Under the pieces are notes generated by a model. It saw only the letters and a program-made list of their open reading frames with translations. It searched no databases and was not told where the DNA came from. A DNA stretch of 64,000 nt from Treponema sp. (GTDB lineage Bacteria; Spirochaetota; Spirochaetia; Treponematales; Treponemataceae): NCBI RefSeq assembly GCF_024696245.1, contig NZ_JAILGZ010000153.1, forward strand, positions 1 to 64,000, read 5' to 3'. How positions within the stretch are numbered: position 1 is the first letter of the stretch; each line of letters starts with the position of its first letter. Below, one piece after another: positions 30,391 to 38,995 of the stretch. Both the position numbers and the translations under genes were made by a program.

Positions 30391-30459
30391 CTTCTAGCCT
30401 TATTGAAAGGTATTCTCAAGAAGGCAATTTTAATCATATCTTTTTTTCGAGGTAAAGAA

Positions 30460-31161
30460 ATGATCTACACTGCAGAAGTAGAACATATGTGTCCTTTAGC
30501 AAAAGGCGCATATCATGGACCAGCTCCTATTCCTGAAGAAGGCGAATGGGTTCAGGTTAAAAAGATTGAAGACGTTTCAGGATTCACTCACGGTATCGGC
30601 TGGTGTGCACCACAGCAGGGCGCATGCAAACTTTCACTTAATGTAAAAGACGGCATCATTGAAGAAGCACTTGTTGAAACAATCGGATGCTCTGGTATGA
30701 CTCACTCAGCTGCTATGGCTTCAGAAATCCTTATCGGAAAAACTCTTCTTGAAGCATTAAACACAGACCTTGTTTGTGACGCAATCAACACAGCTATGCG
30801 CGAACTTTTCATGCAGATCGTTTATGGACGTACACAGTCAGCATATTCAAAGAACGGTCTTAAAGTTGGTGCATCTCTTGAAGATCTTGGAAAGAACCTT
30901 CGTTCACAGGTTGGAACTATGTTTGCTACACGCAAAACTGGTCCACGTTATCTTGAAATGACAGAAGGTTACGTAGAAACATGTGCAGTAGACAAGGATA
31001 ACCAGATTATCGGTTATAACTGTATCAACTTCGGTAAACTTATGGACGCTCTTAAAGCTGGTAAACCAGCTCAGGAAGCTATCGAAGGTGCACGCACACA
31101 CTATGGTCGCGTAACTGCAGATCAGGGTATGGTTCGTCTTATCGATCCACGTAAAGAGTAA
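30460..31161 (+). CDS. Iron-sulfur cluster assembly scaffold (NifU-like N-terminal) protein
   Basis: GCACKLSLNVKDGIIEEALVETIGCSGMTHSAAMASEILIGKTL; paired with the GGGtGRT gene; start at ATG 30460 after GAGGTAAAG. Confidence 0.75.
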   Translation: MIYTAEVEHMCPLAKGAYHGPAPIPEEGEWVQVKKIEDVSGFTHGIGWCAPQQGACKLSLNVKDGIIEEALVETIGCSGMTHSAAMASEILIGKTLLEALNTDLVCDAINTAMRELFMQIVYGRTQSAYSKNGLKVGASLEDLGKNLRSQVGTMFATRKTGPRYLEMTEGYVETCAVDKDNQIIGYNCINFGKLMDALKAGKPAQEAIEGARTHYGRVTADQGMVRLIDPRKE

Positions 31162-31180
31162 TTCAGGGGGAATATAAATT

Positions 31181-32221
31181 ATGGCAACTTTATTTGAAGA
31201 TTTTGAAGGCCGCATTCCTCAGGTGAATAAGGCTCTTAAAGAATATGGTTTCTCAGAAGGAGAAAAGGGATTAAACGAAGCACGTGATCTTTGTAAGGCA
31301 CGTGGTTTTGATCCATATGAAATCTGTCAGTCAACACAGCAGATTTGTTTTGAAGATGCTAAATGGGCTTACGTTCTTGGTTCTGCAATTGCTATTAAAG
31401 AAGCAGAAAAAACAGGAGACAAGACAGGTTCAACAGCAGCTGCTAACATCGGAAAAGGACTTCAGGCTTTCTGTCTTCCAGGTTCTGTAGCAGATGACCG
31501 TAAAGTTGGTCTTGGACACGGAAACCTTGGTGCACGTCTTCTTTCAGAAGAAACACAGTGCTTTGCATTCCTTGCAGGACATGAATCTTTTGCAGCAGCA
31601 GAAGGTGCTATTAAAATCGCAGCAAATGCAAACAAAGTTCGCAAGAACAAGCTCCGCGTTATCCTTAACGGTCTCGGAAAAGATGCAGCTCAGATCATCA
31701 GCCGCATTAACGGATTTACATATGTACAGACTAAGTTTGACTACTTCAACGGTGAAGGAACAGACAAGGCCCTTACAGTTGTAAAGGAAGTTCCATACGG
31801 TTCAAACCCAGATCGTCTTATCGTTAAGTGCTACGGTGCTGACGATGTTCGTGAAGGTGTTGCAATCATGTGGCACGAAGATGTTGATGTTTCTATTACA
31901 GGTAACTCTACTAACCCTACTCGTTTCCAGCACCCAGTTGCAGGAACATACAAGAAGGAACGCCTTCTTCAGGGTAAAAAATACTTCTCTGTAGCTTCTG
32001 GTGGTGGTACAGGCCGTACACTTCATCCAGATAACATGGCTGCAGGTCCAGCTTCTTACGGATTTACTGATACTCTTGGACGCATGCACTCTGATGCTCA
32101 GTTTGCAGGTTCTTCTTCAGTACCAGCTCACGTAGAAATGATGGGCTTTATGGGAATGGGAAACAACCCTATGGTAGGCTGTACAGTAGCATGTGCAGTT
32201 GCAGTAGCCGGAAGTTTCTAG
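31181..32221 (+). CDS. GGGtGRT family protein
   Basis: Contains YFSVASGGGTGRTLHPDNMAAGPASYGFTDTLGRMHSDAQF, the family signature. Confidence 0.88.
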   Translation: MATLFEDFEGRIPQVNKALKEYGFSEGEKGLNEARDLCKARGFDPYEICQSTQQICFEDAKWAYVLGSAIAIKEAEKTGDKTGSTAAANIGKGLQAFCLPGSVADDRKVGLGHGNLGARLLSEETQCFAFLAGHESFAAAEGAIKIAANANKVRKNKLRVILNGLGKDAAQIISRINGFTYVQTKFDYFNGEGTDKALTVVKEVPYGSNPDRLIVKCYGADDVREGVAIMWHEDVDVSITGNSTNPTRFQHPVAGTYKKERLLQGKKYFSVASGGGTGRTLHPDNMAAGPASYGFTDTLGRMHSDAQFAGSSSVPAHVEMMGFMGMGNNPMVGCTVACAVAVAGSF

Positions 32222-32239
32222 TTCTATCTTGAATGATTA

Positions 32240-32274
32240 AAAGAGCTCCGTGAATAAACGGAGCTCTTTTTTTA
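32240..32274 (+). terminator. Intrinsic terminator
   Basis: AAAGAGCTCCGTGAATAAACGGAGCTCTTTTTTT. Confidence 0.88.
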
Positions 32275-32277
32275 TAG

Positions 32278-32408
32278 GCACATGCTACAGGGCAGCCGTG
32301 CGAGTTTTCATGGTTTTGCGTAGCAAAATGCGAACTATGTGAGCAAATGGAAACTCGTGTTTCAAAGGCTGTGAAACAGCCTTTGAATACATGTACAGTA
32401 GCATGTGC
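32278..32408. repeat. ~130-bp nested inverted-repeat element
   Basis: Outer arms GCACATGCTAC/GTAGCATGTGC; inner TTTTGC-GTA-GCAAAA and CAAAGGCTGT-GAA-ACAGCCTTTG. Confidence 0.75.
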
Positions 32409-32432
32409 AGTTGCAGTAGCAGGAAGCTTCTA
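32392..32432 (+). repeat. Duplicated 3' end of the GGGtGRT CDS (copy of 32180-32220)
   Basis: TGTACAGTAGCATGTGCAGTTGCAGTAGC[C/A]GGAAG[T/C]TTCTA, 41 bp with 2 mismatches. Confidence 0.9.
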
Positions 32433-32452
32433 ATTTTCTGATTAAGCTGAAT

Positions 32453-32485
32453 AAACGCTCTGTTTTAGGACAGGGCGTTTTTTTT
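32453..32485 (+). terminator. Second terminator downstream of the duplication
   Basis: ACGCTCTGTTTTAGGACAGGGCGTTTTTTTT. Confidence 0.75.
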
Positions 32486-32597
32486 TATGTAAAAACCGAT
32501 TTAAAAATCACCAGACACGATGTTTCTATTAATAGTATTGTCAAAGCCTATATAAAATGCTAGTATTCTGCAGATTTTTTTTTAACTGGGGAATATT

Positions 32598-33572
32598 ATG
32601 GAAAAAGAACTTTCCAAACTTATGGGCTTTCGTCCAGAAATTAAAGTTGTAGATGCAACCCTTCGTGACGGAGGACTTGTAAACGATTTTTATTTTACAG
32701 ATGACTTTGTAAAGGAACTTTATCAGACAAACGTAAAAGCCGGCGTTGATTATATGGAATTCGGCTATAAGGCTTCAAAAGAACTTTTTGACGTAAATAA
32801 ATTCGGAAAATGGAAGTTCTGTAATGACGAAGACATCCGTGCAATTACAGGAGACAATGACACTCCCCTTAAAATTGCAGTTATGGCAGATGCCGGCAGA
32901 TGTGATTTTAAAAATGATATCTTAAAAAAGTCAGACAGTCCTATCGATCTTATACGGGTAGCCTGCTATCTTCACCAGATTCCTGCAGCAATAGAAATGA
33001 TTGAAGATGCAAAAAACAAGGGATACGAAGTCAGCTGTAATATTATGGCAATTTCCAATGTACAGGAATCAGACCTTAAAGTTGCCCTGGACACTATTGG
33101 TAAATCACCGGCTGATGTTCTTTACATTGTAGACAGCTATGGTTCGATTTGTCCTGAACAGATGGCCCGCCTTGCAGATATATTCCTTAACGTAGCTGCA
33201 AAATATTCCAAACAGGTTGGTATTCATGCCCATGACAATCAAAAACTTGCCTTTGCAAATACAATTGAATGTTGTGGTGACGGTGTAAACTATCTTGATG
33301 CCACCTATGCTTCTATGGGACGTGGAGCAGGAAACTGTTCAATGGAAAACCTTATAGGCTTCCTTAAAAATCCTAAGTTTAACATTTATCCTGTTATTAA
33401 ATTCCTTGAAGAACAGATGACAGACCTTAAAGAAAGCTGTAAATGGGGTTACGACTGGCAGTACCTTCTTACAGGTATCCTTAACCAGCATCCTCGTACA
33501 GCCATTGCCTACACAAAAGACAATCGTAATGATCTGACTAATTTCTACAAAGAAATTACATCAGAAAGCTGA
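32598..33572 (+). CDS. HMGL-like (DRE-TIM metallolyase) aldolase family protein
   Basis: IKVVDATLRDGGLVNDFYFTDDFV; IVDSYGSICPEQMARL; VGIHAHDNQKLAFANTIE; YLDATYASMGRGAGNCSMENLI. Confidence 0.85.
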   Translation: MEKELSKLMGFRPEIKVVDATLRDGGLVNDFYFTDDFVKELYQTNVKAGVDYMEFGYKASKELFDVNKFGKWKFCNDEDIRAITGDNDTPLKIAVMADAGRCDFKNDILKKSDSPIDLIRVACYLHQIPAAIEMIEDAKNKGYEVSCNIMAISNVQESDLKVALDTIGKSPADVLYIVDSYGSICPEQMARLADIFLNVAAKYSKQVGIHAHDNQKLAFANTIECCGDGVNYLDATYASMGRGAGNCSMENLIGFLKNPKFNIYPVIKFLEEQMTDLKESCKWGYDWQYLLTGILNQHPRTAIAYTKDNRNDLTNFYKEITSES

Positions 33573-33598
33573 TTATCATCAGAAAAAATTATACAAAA

Positions 33599-33633
33599 AG
33601 AAAGCCTCTGTCTTACCGGCAGAGGCTTTCTTT
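33599..33633 (+). terminator. Intrinsic terminator
   Basis: AGAAAGCCTCTGTCTTACCGGCAGAGGCTTTCTTT. Confidence 0.88.
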
Positions 33634-33647
33634 ATAACTCAAAACTT

Positions 33648-35159
33648 TTATATCAGGCTGGCAGAAGCTTCTATTTCTTTTCCCTTCCTGATATTCTCTT
33701 CAAGAACACTGTTTATCTTTACCCTTACAATGCCTGAGCTTTCAAAATATTTTTCACTTTTAAATTCAACATGAATAAAATTATCAGTAACGGCATGATA
33801 TATTTTTTCTCCGTCCTGATTATTATCTTTCATAAGCCTGAGGGCACGGGAGTTTTCTACAACAGCATTAAAGCTTTTACCTTCCATTGATTTTATATAG
33901 GCAATTTTTGAAGCAACAGCTATATCACCAAGTATAGCCGCCCTCTGAGTCTTTATATTCTGAGTAATCTGATTTTTCATCCGGGCTGCTTCTGTTCCTG
34001 GACGGGGACTAAAAGGAAAAACATGCATCCATGAAAAAGAGCATTCCTTACAAAGCCTGACAGTTTCTTCAAAATCACTGTCACTTTCACCAGGAAAACC
34101 TGCAATAATATCACAGCTTATAAAGCAGTCTTTTTTTACACTGCGAATTCTTTTAACTGCTGTAAGTACATCATCATGACCATAAGGTCTCTTCATTGCA
34201 GAGAGAACAGAATCACTTCCGCTTTGAACACTTAAATGAAAAAATGGCTGAACCCTGTCACTGGCAAGAACCTGACACAATTCACTAGTAACAGACTGAG
34301 GATAAAAAGAAGAAATCCTGAACTTTATGGATTTTGTATTTTTGATTACATAATCAAGCATAAAGGCAAAATTCTTCCTAACAACTTTCTCTTCCTCAAA
34401 AAAGTCTCCTGCATACTGGCTTAAATTTACACCAGTAAGTACTACTTCTTCTTTTCCGGAAGCTTCAAGTTCCTTTACCCTGTTAAGAACTTCTTCTATT
34501 CCAAGAGAAATTGCTTTTCCCCTGGCAAAATGTATACGGCAGAAAGTACAGCTGTTATTACAGCCATCCTGAATCTTAAGGGAAGCCCTGCTGTGTTTTT
34601 CAAAAACAGGTGTATATAAAGTAAAGGCCATAGGAAGTGGCAGGGAATTTTTTACAGCTTTATTCTCAGGTGCAAGAAGTGGCACTCCTGTTTTTACAGC
34701 TGCCTTATCATAAAAAACACTGCCTCTTTTTATAAAATCATCAAGCTTTTTTGTGTCAGTTTTGTTTCCGTCTGCAGTCAAAAAATCTTTAAGACCAGAA
34801 GCTATTTCATTGAGAAGATATTTTTTTGTTCCCGGAATGATTGATATACGTTCAGGACAAATAGCCTTAATACTATTACCGTCAAGCTCAGCATAGCAGC
34901 CTGTTACGCAGACAGTACTGTATGGAAACTTATCAAGGCACATGCGGATAATGCGGCGGGCCTTCTGTTCAGCTTTATTGGTTACTGTACAGGTATTGAT
35001 TATGCAAAGTAAAGTCTCTGAATTACATTCAAAAGAAGATGTAACAGCTTCCATGGTGCACTGGTAGCCTTCCTTAAAAAAAGCACGGGCCGCACCTTCA
35101 CTTTCATCCTGATTTAAACGACATCCAAGAGTTTCAAAATGAATCTGTTTAGTTGACAT
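33648..35159 (-). CDS. mtaB: tRNA t6A37 methylthiotransferase MtaB-like (MiaB family)
   Basis: HFETLGCRLNQDESE, CIINTCTVTNKAEQKARRIIR, LKIQDGCNNSCTFCRIHFARGKAIS, GFPGESDSDFEETVRLC. Confidence 0.85.
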   Translation of the reverse strand: MSTKQIHFETLGCRLNQDESEGAARAFFKEGYQCTMEAVTSSFECNSETLLCIINTCTVTNKAEQKARRIIRMCLDKFPYSTVCVTGCYAELDGNSIKAICPERISIIPGTKKYLLNEIASGLKDFLTADGNKTDTKKLDDFIKRGSVFYDKAAVKTGVPLLAPENKAVKNSLPLPMAFTLYTPVFEKHSRASLKIQDGCNNSCTFCRIHFARGKAISLGIEEVLNRVKELEASGKEEVVLTGVNLSQYAGDFFEEEKVVRKNFAFMLDYVIKNTKSIKFRISSFYPQSVTSELCQVLASDRVQPFFHLSVQSGSDSVLSAMKRPYGHDDVLTAVKRIRSVKKDCFISCDIIAGFPGESDSDFEETVRLCKECSFSWMHVFPFSPRPGTEAARMKNQITQNIKTQRAAILGDIAVASKIAYIKSMEGKSFNAVVENSRALRLMKDNNQDGEKIYHAVTDNFIHVEFKSEKYFESSGIVRVKINSVLEENIRKGKEIEASASLI

Positions 35160-35781
35160 GTGATTTACAGCGGGCCTTTCCATCAACTGCTATCTGCTGG
35201 TAAGGATTAAGCTGAAGAGCCTTATCATATGCTGCAATTGCATTTTTCCAGTCACCAGTCTTTTCCCTGGCATAGCCCAGCTTACCCCACCACAAGTCCC
35301 TCAGTTCCTCTATATGAACGGCTGTAGTAAAGGCAATATCTGCATGCTGATATTTTTCCTGTTTAATATAAATCTCACCCATAAAATAATAGGCACGGCC
35401 AAGACGGTTATTTCCGTTTTCCTGAACAGTTGCTACATAGCGCTGAAAAAGAACAAGGGCTTCATTATATTTTCCAGTGTAATATTTTGATTCAGCCTGA
35501 ACTTCAATAATACGAAGGTCATAATTATTTATACGGCGGGCTTCTGTAGAACGAAGTTCTGCTTCTGCATACTGTCTGTTTGCAACAAGAGCCCAGCATA
35601 ATACAACCCAGGAATTCATATTGTTTGGACTTACAGCTATTTCTGCTTCACAAACTGTAATTGCATCCTTGTACTTTCCTTCATTGTAAAGTTTAAGGGC
35701 ATCTGCTTTTTCTGCAAAAGTCATGGAAAGTGTAAAAAAGAAAATAAGAATCAATGTAAACTTTTTAGTAATACTTTTCAT
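35149..35781 (-). CDS. TPR repeat protein
   Basis: Signal peptide and TPRs (YYFMGEIYIKQEKYQHADIAFTTAV; AIAAYDKALQLNPYQQIA). Confidence 0.75.
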   Translation of the reverse strand: MKSITKKFTLILIFFFTLSMTFAEKADALKLYNEGKYKDAITVCEAEIAVSPNNMNSWVVLCWALVANRQYAEAELRSTEARRINNYDLRIIEVQAESKYYTGKYNEALVLFQRYVATVQENGNNRLGRAYYFMGEIYIKQEKYQHADIAFTTAVHIEELRDLWWGKLGYAREKTGDWKNAIAAYDKALQLNPYQQIAVDGKARCKSHVN

Positions 35782-35782
35782 A

Positions 35783-36154
35783 TTAAAGCCCCTGATTTGA
35801 AGACATCATGCATTTTCCGGAAAACTGGCTGCCTGGTTCAAGAACAACCTGAGCAGATGTAATATCACCATCAACAGATCCTGTAGAAGTAACATAAACA
35901 AGGGAATTGCCGGAAATATTTCCCTTAACCTTTCCCCTGATAAGAATTCTGTCTGCTGTAATATCAGCATTAACTTCTGCCATGGAATCAATAAGCAGAT
36001 TGCTGCTTGCATCTATTGAACCTGTAACTTTTCCTTTAATCATAAAAGGCTTGGAGAAACGAATGCGGCCGTTAAAAGTAATGTCAGATGCCATTACTGT
36101 ATCAAAATCTTCTTCTTCTATTTCAAACTGAGCTATATCTTTTTCATCAAACAT
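35783..36154 (-). CDS. Bactofilin (polymer-forming cytoskeletal protein)
   Basis: ITFNGRIRFSKPFMIKGKVTGSIDASSNLLIDSMAEVNADITADRILIRGKVKGNISGNSLVYVTSTGSVDGDI. Confidence 0.85.
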   Translation of the reverse strand: MFDEKDIAQFEIEEEDFDTVMASDITFNGRIRFSKPFMIKGKVTGSIDASSNLLIDSMAEVNADITADRILIRGKVKGNISGNSLVYVTSTGSVDGDITSAQVVLEPGSQFSGKCMMSSNQGL

Positions 36155-36196
36155 AGTCTCATTTTAATTGTTATTACCTTTGAAGTCAATTAAATG

Positions 36197-37000
36197 CTAT
36201 ACATCTACGATACTTGAAGAATACATAGCTTCTTCTACGGCATCAACGAAGTCCCCCGGAGTCTTGCCTGTAAACTCCTTAAATTCGTGAATAAAGTGAG
36301 CCTGATCGTAAAATTTAAATTCAGAAGACAGCTTTGAAAAAGAAGTAGTCCTTCCTTCACTTAGAGCCTGAAGAATCAGATGCATTTTTACACATTTACA
36401 AAACTGTTTTGCACTTATACCGGCCTGATTTTCAAAAATATGATTAATATAACGGGCTGAATAACCGGTAAGAACTTCCAGCTCGCTGATTTTGAGGATT
36501 CCTCTTTTTTTTGCTATCAGCCTGATTATCTGACGGAAAAGTTTTTTCTGGGAAGAAACATCTTTATTAAAATAAGCCCTGTATTCTTCAAGAAAACTGC
36601 ACATGCGGGGAATAAAAGTTGTTTCGCAGGGCATTACTGCTTCAAGCCGCTTTAAAAGAGGAGAAGATTCAAGTTTTTCTCCGGTAGAATAATCCAGACA
36701 GGGATTTTCACCAGGCATAAACCTTACACCAAAACAGTCACAGCCCTTTTTAAATTCAAGAGTCTTTAATTCACCAGGACTATACAAAACCTTAAGGGAA
36801 AAGGAAGTGTCGTCATAAATAAAAAGCATGTCACTGCAGCCGTCTGCCAGCATGGGAATCTGAAGGTCTTCACTCCCGGTCTTAAATGAATAAAAATAAG
36901 TGATACCGATGCAGTCCGTAACATGACGATAAAGTTGTCCAGTCTTAAAAATTACATAGGGCTGAACAGAAACAATATGAAACTCATCTTCTTCGTACAC
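36197..37000 (-). CDS. AraC family transcriptional regulator
   Basis: ISELEVLTGYSARYINHIFENQAGISAKQFCKCVKMHLILQAL...FKFYDQAHFIHEFKEFTGKTPGDF. Confidence 0.85.
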   Translation of the reverse strand: MYEEDEFHIVSVQPYVIFKTGQLYRHVTDCIGITYFYSFKTGSEDLQIPMLADGCSDMLFIYDDTSFSLKVLYSPGELKTLEFKKGCDCFGVRFMPGENPCLDYSTGEKLESSPLLKRLEAVMPCETTFIPRMCSFLEEYRAYFNKDVSSQKKLFRQIIRLIAKKRGILKISELEVLTGYSARYINHIFENQAGISAKQFCKCVKMHLILQALSEGRTTSFSKLSSEFKFYDQAHFIHEFKEFTGKTPGDFVDAVEEAMYSSSIVDV

Positions 37001-37127
37001 GGCTCACCTCCATAAAAAATTTAAAAAAAAACGACGAAAACACCAGATATAAACCTGATATTCACGTCGTTGTGCTTTTAAAAGTATGCAATAAAAAATA
37101 TAAACTTGTCAATAACCGGTATTTCAT

Positions 37128-37688
37128 TCAGCGCATAACCTTACATTCTACAGTAACACTCTTATCATCATATTCAACCCTGCTTTTTACAAGAGCTATG
37201 TCATAGTCCTTAAAGGTAAAAGTAGCAAACTGGCTTTTTTCTCCTTCAGCCATATAGGTAAAATCAACTTTTCCCTTATCCTGAAGGCCACCCTCTGCAT
37301 TAACGGCTTCAAAATATACAGTAATGTCCTGATCTTTTTTAACACTGGCATTTTTTCCGGCTTCTACTTCCAGCCTGACAAGAATATCTTCGTTAAAGGA
37401 AAAAGCTGTAAGGTTAAGGTTAAAATCCTTAAGGCTGCCTGATTCCGGGGAAGAATTAAAGAACCAGATAATTCCGCTGACAGCAAACATAAAAACCAGG
37501 GCAATAAACATAAAGCGGTTGCCCCTTGTAGATACCAGGGATCTAAAAAGCCCCCTGCACATTACAGTTTTTCCTGTAGCCAGATCCCTTACCTGAGGAC
37601 TTTCATTTTTCCTGAAAGAACCCCTTTTATAATGAAAAACTATATCTTCTGAAGTTTCCTGAACATCATAATCTCTGTCTCTTTCCAT
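37128..37688 (-). CDS. Hypothetical membrane protein
   Basis: Single TM (FMFIALVFMFAVSGIIWFF), beta-rich C-terminal domain. Confidence 0.55.
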   Translation of the reverse strand: MERDRDYDVQETSEDIVFHYKRGSFRKNESPQVRDLATGKTVMCRGLFRSLVSTRGNRFMFIALVFMFAVSGIIWFFNSSPESGSLKDFNLNLTAFSFNEDILVRLEVEAGKNASVKKDQDITVYFEAVNAEGGLQDKGKVDFTYMAEGEKSQFATFTFKDYDIALVKSRVEYDDKSVTVECKVMR

Positions 37689-37702
37689 CAGCTCTCCGCC
37701 AA

Positions 37703-38929
37703 TCAGTTTTTAATTGCTGCCTTTATAAGGGAATCTGTCCTCCACCAGCAGAAAGTTGTCTTTTCCTTATTGCCGATTAAAGCAGAAATAACACCTGTCT
37801 GACTTAAATCAAGGGCATAAAAGAGACTCTTATATCTGTCAAAATTAAGCATTCTCTTAAGAATATGCTGTCCGTTCAGCTGAACCATCTGAATATTCAG
37901 GCCCTGCTCCACACTGTTTACGTAAAAAGCCCAGCCATTGACAGTAACACCCATAAATTCATAAGGAACCTTAAATTCCCTTTTGGAATAATCCCCGCTG
38001 ACTTCATAAAAATCACTTGGAACTTCAATTCCGTCGCCAAAAATACCGCTTTCTACATCCAGGGAATAAAGATAAGTAGAAACATATTCAATTCCCGACT
38101 GTACGCGGCTGGCTTCATCAATATAGTTCTTATAATAGTTTATGCTGATATAAAGCATTCGGTCTTTATAACCGGGAACAATATTGTTTACGGCAACAAA
38201 GGATTCAACTCCGTCTGCTGCAAGAGGGTCCGGAACATTTTTATTATTTATCTGAAGCTTTTTTACAAGAAATCCTTCTGCAGAGAACCAGTAAACCGTT
38301 TCTCCGATTTCACTGTCATCTGATTTGCATATTACAACCAGTTCCCTGTGATTGGTTACATAAATATTCCTTACATAGGCAAAAGGAAGGGCACCTCTTC
38401 CCTGCTGTCCAAAATAGTCAAGAAAATTTCCCTCTTCATCAAAGCGAAGGACAACCTGGCTTAAAACTTCTTTTGTAGAAGCATCTGTTTCTACCCTTTC
38501 AGGAGGAAGTCTGTCTACAACATAAAGATACTGCTTTGAGTCAACTGCAATTGAAGAAATACTGTTAAAGGGATAGGAAATGGATTTTCTTGTAGCATTG
38601 CCATAGTCAGCCCCTGCTTCTACTGAAGGAACAGGATTTGTTTCCTCATTAAAATAAAGGGTAAGAAGATCCCCGTAACTGTTCATCTTCATTATCTTAC
38701 CGGCTTCTCCATTAGCTATGTAAAAGAAACCTTCATGCATTACAAGACTGGTATTTATTTCGCCTACATCAGAAAGTGAAAAAAGATTTATCTCATCTTC
38801 AAAATTGCCATAGTTAAGACTAAAAAGTTCCTCTTTAGGAACGTTTTCTACAACCTTTTCCCTGTTGCAGGAAAGGAGTGTTGAAGAGAGGACAAGTGCA
38901 AATATTACTGCATGGTTTTTTAACTGCAT
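37703..38929 (-). CDS. Lipoprotein with NHL/beta-propeller-like repeats
   Basis: Signal with lipobox [10 protein letters not shown]; blades such as [39 protein letters not shown]. Confidence 0.6.
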   Translation of the reverse strand: MQLKNHAVIFALVLSSTLLSCNREKVVENVPKEELFSLNYGNFEDEINLFSLSDVGEINTSLVMHEGFFYIANGEAGKIMKMNSYGDLLTLYFNEETNPVPSVEAGADYGNATRKSISYPFNSISSIAVDSKQYLYVVDRLPPERVETDASTKEVLSQVVLRFDEEGNFLDYFGQQGRGALPFAYVRNIYVTNHRELVVICKSDDSEIGETVYWFSAEGFLVKKLQINNKNVPDPLAADGVESFVAVNNIVPGYKDRMLYISINYYKNYIDEASRVQSGIEYVSTYLYSLDVESGIFGDGIEVPSDFYEVSGDYSKREFKVPYEFMGVTVNGWAFYVNSVEQGLNIQMVQLNGQHILKRMLNFDRYKSLFYALDLSQTGVISALIGNKEKTTFCWWRTDSLIKAAIKN

Positions 38930-38958
38930 ATAAATAAGAATAAAGAAACCTATTTATA

Positions 38959-38987
38959 TTGTCAATTAAAGCAAAATCGAGTATATT
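38959..38987 (+). promoter_or_regulatory. Predicted sigma70-type promoter of secA
   Basis: TTGTCA-N17-TATATT, 8 nt before the secA ATG. Confidence 0.65.
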
Positions 38988-38995
38988 TTCTCATT

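Noticed and set aside
37026-37076. Inverted repeat ACGACG...CGTCGT as a special AraC operator
   Set aside because: On the minus strand it is followed by a long T run, so an ordinary terminator of the 37128 gene is the simpler reading.
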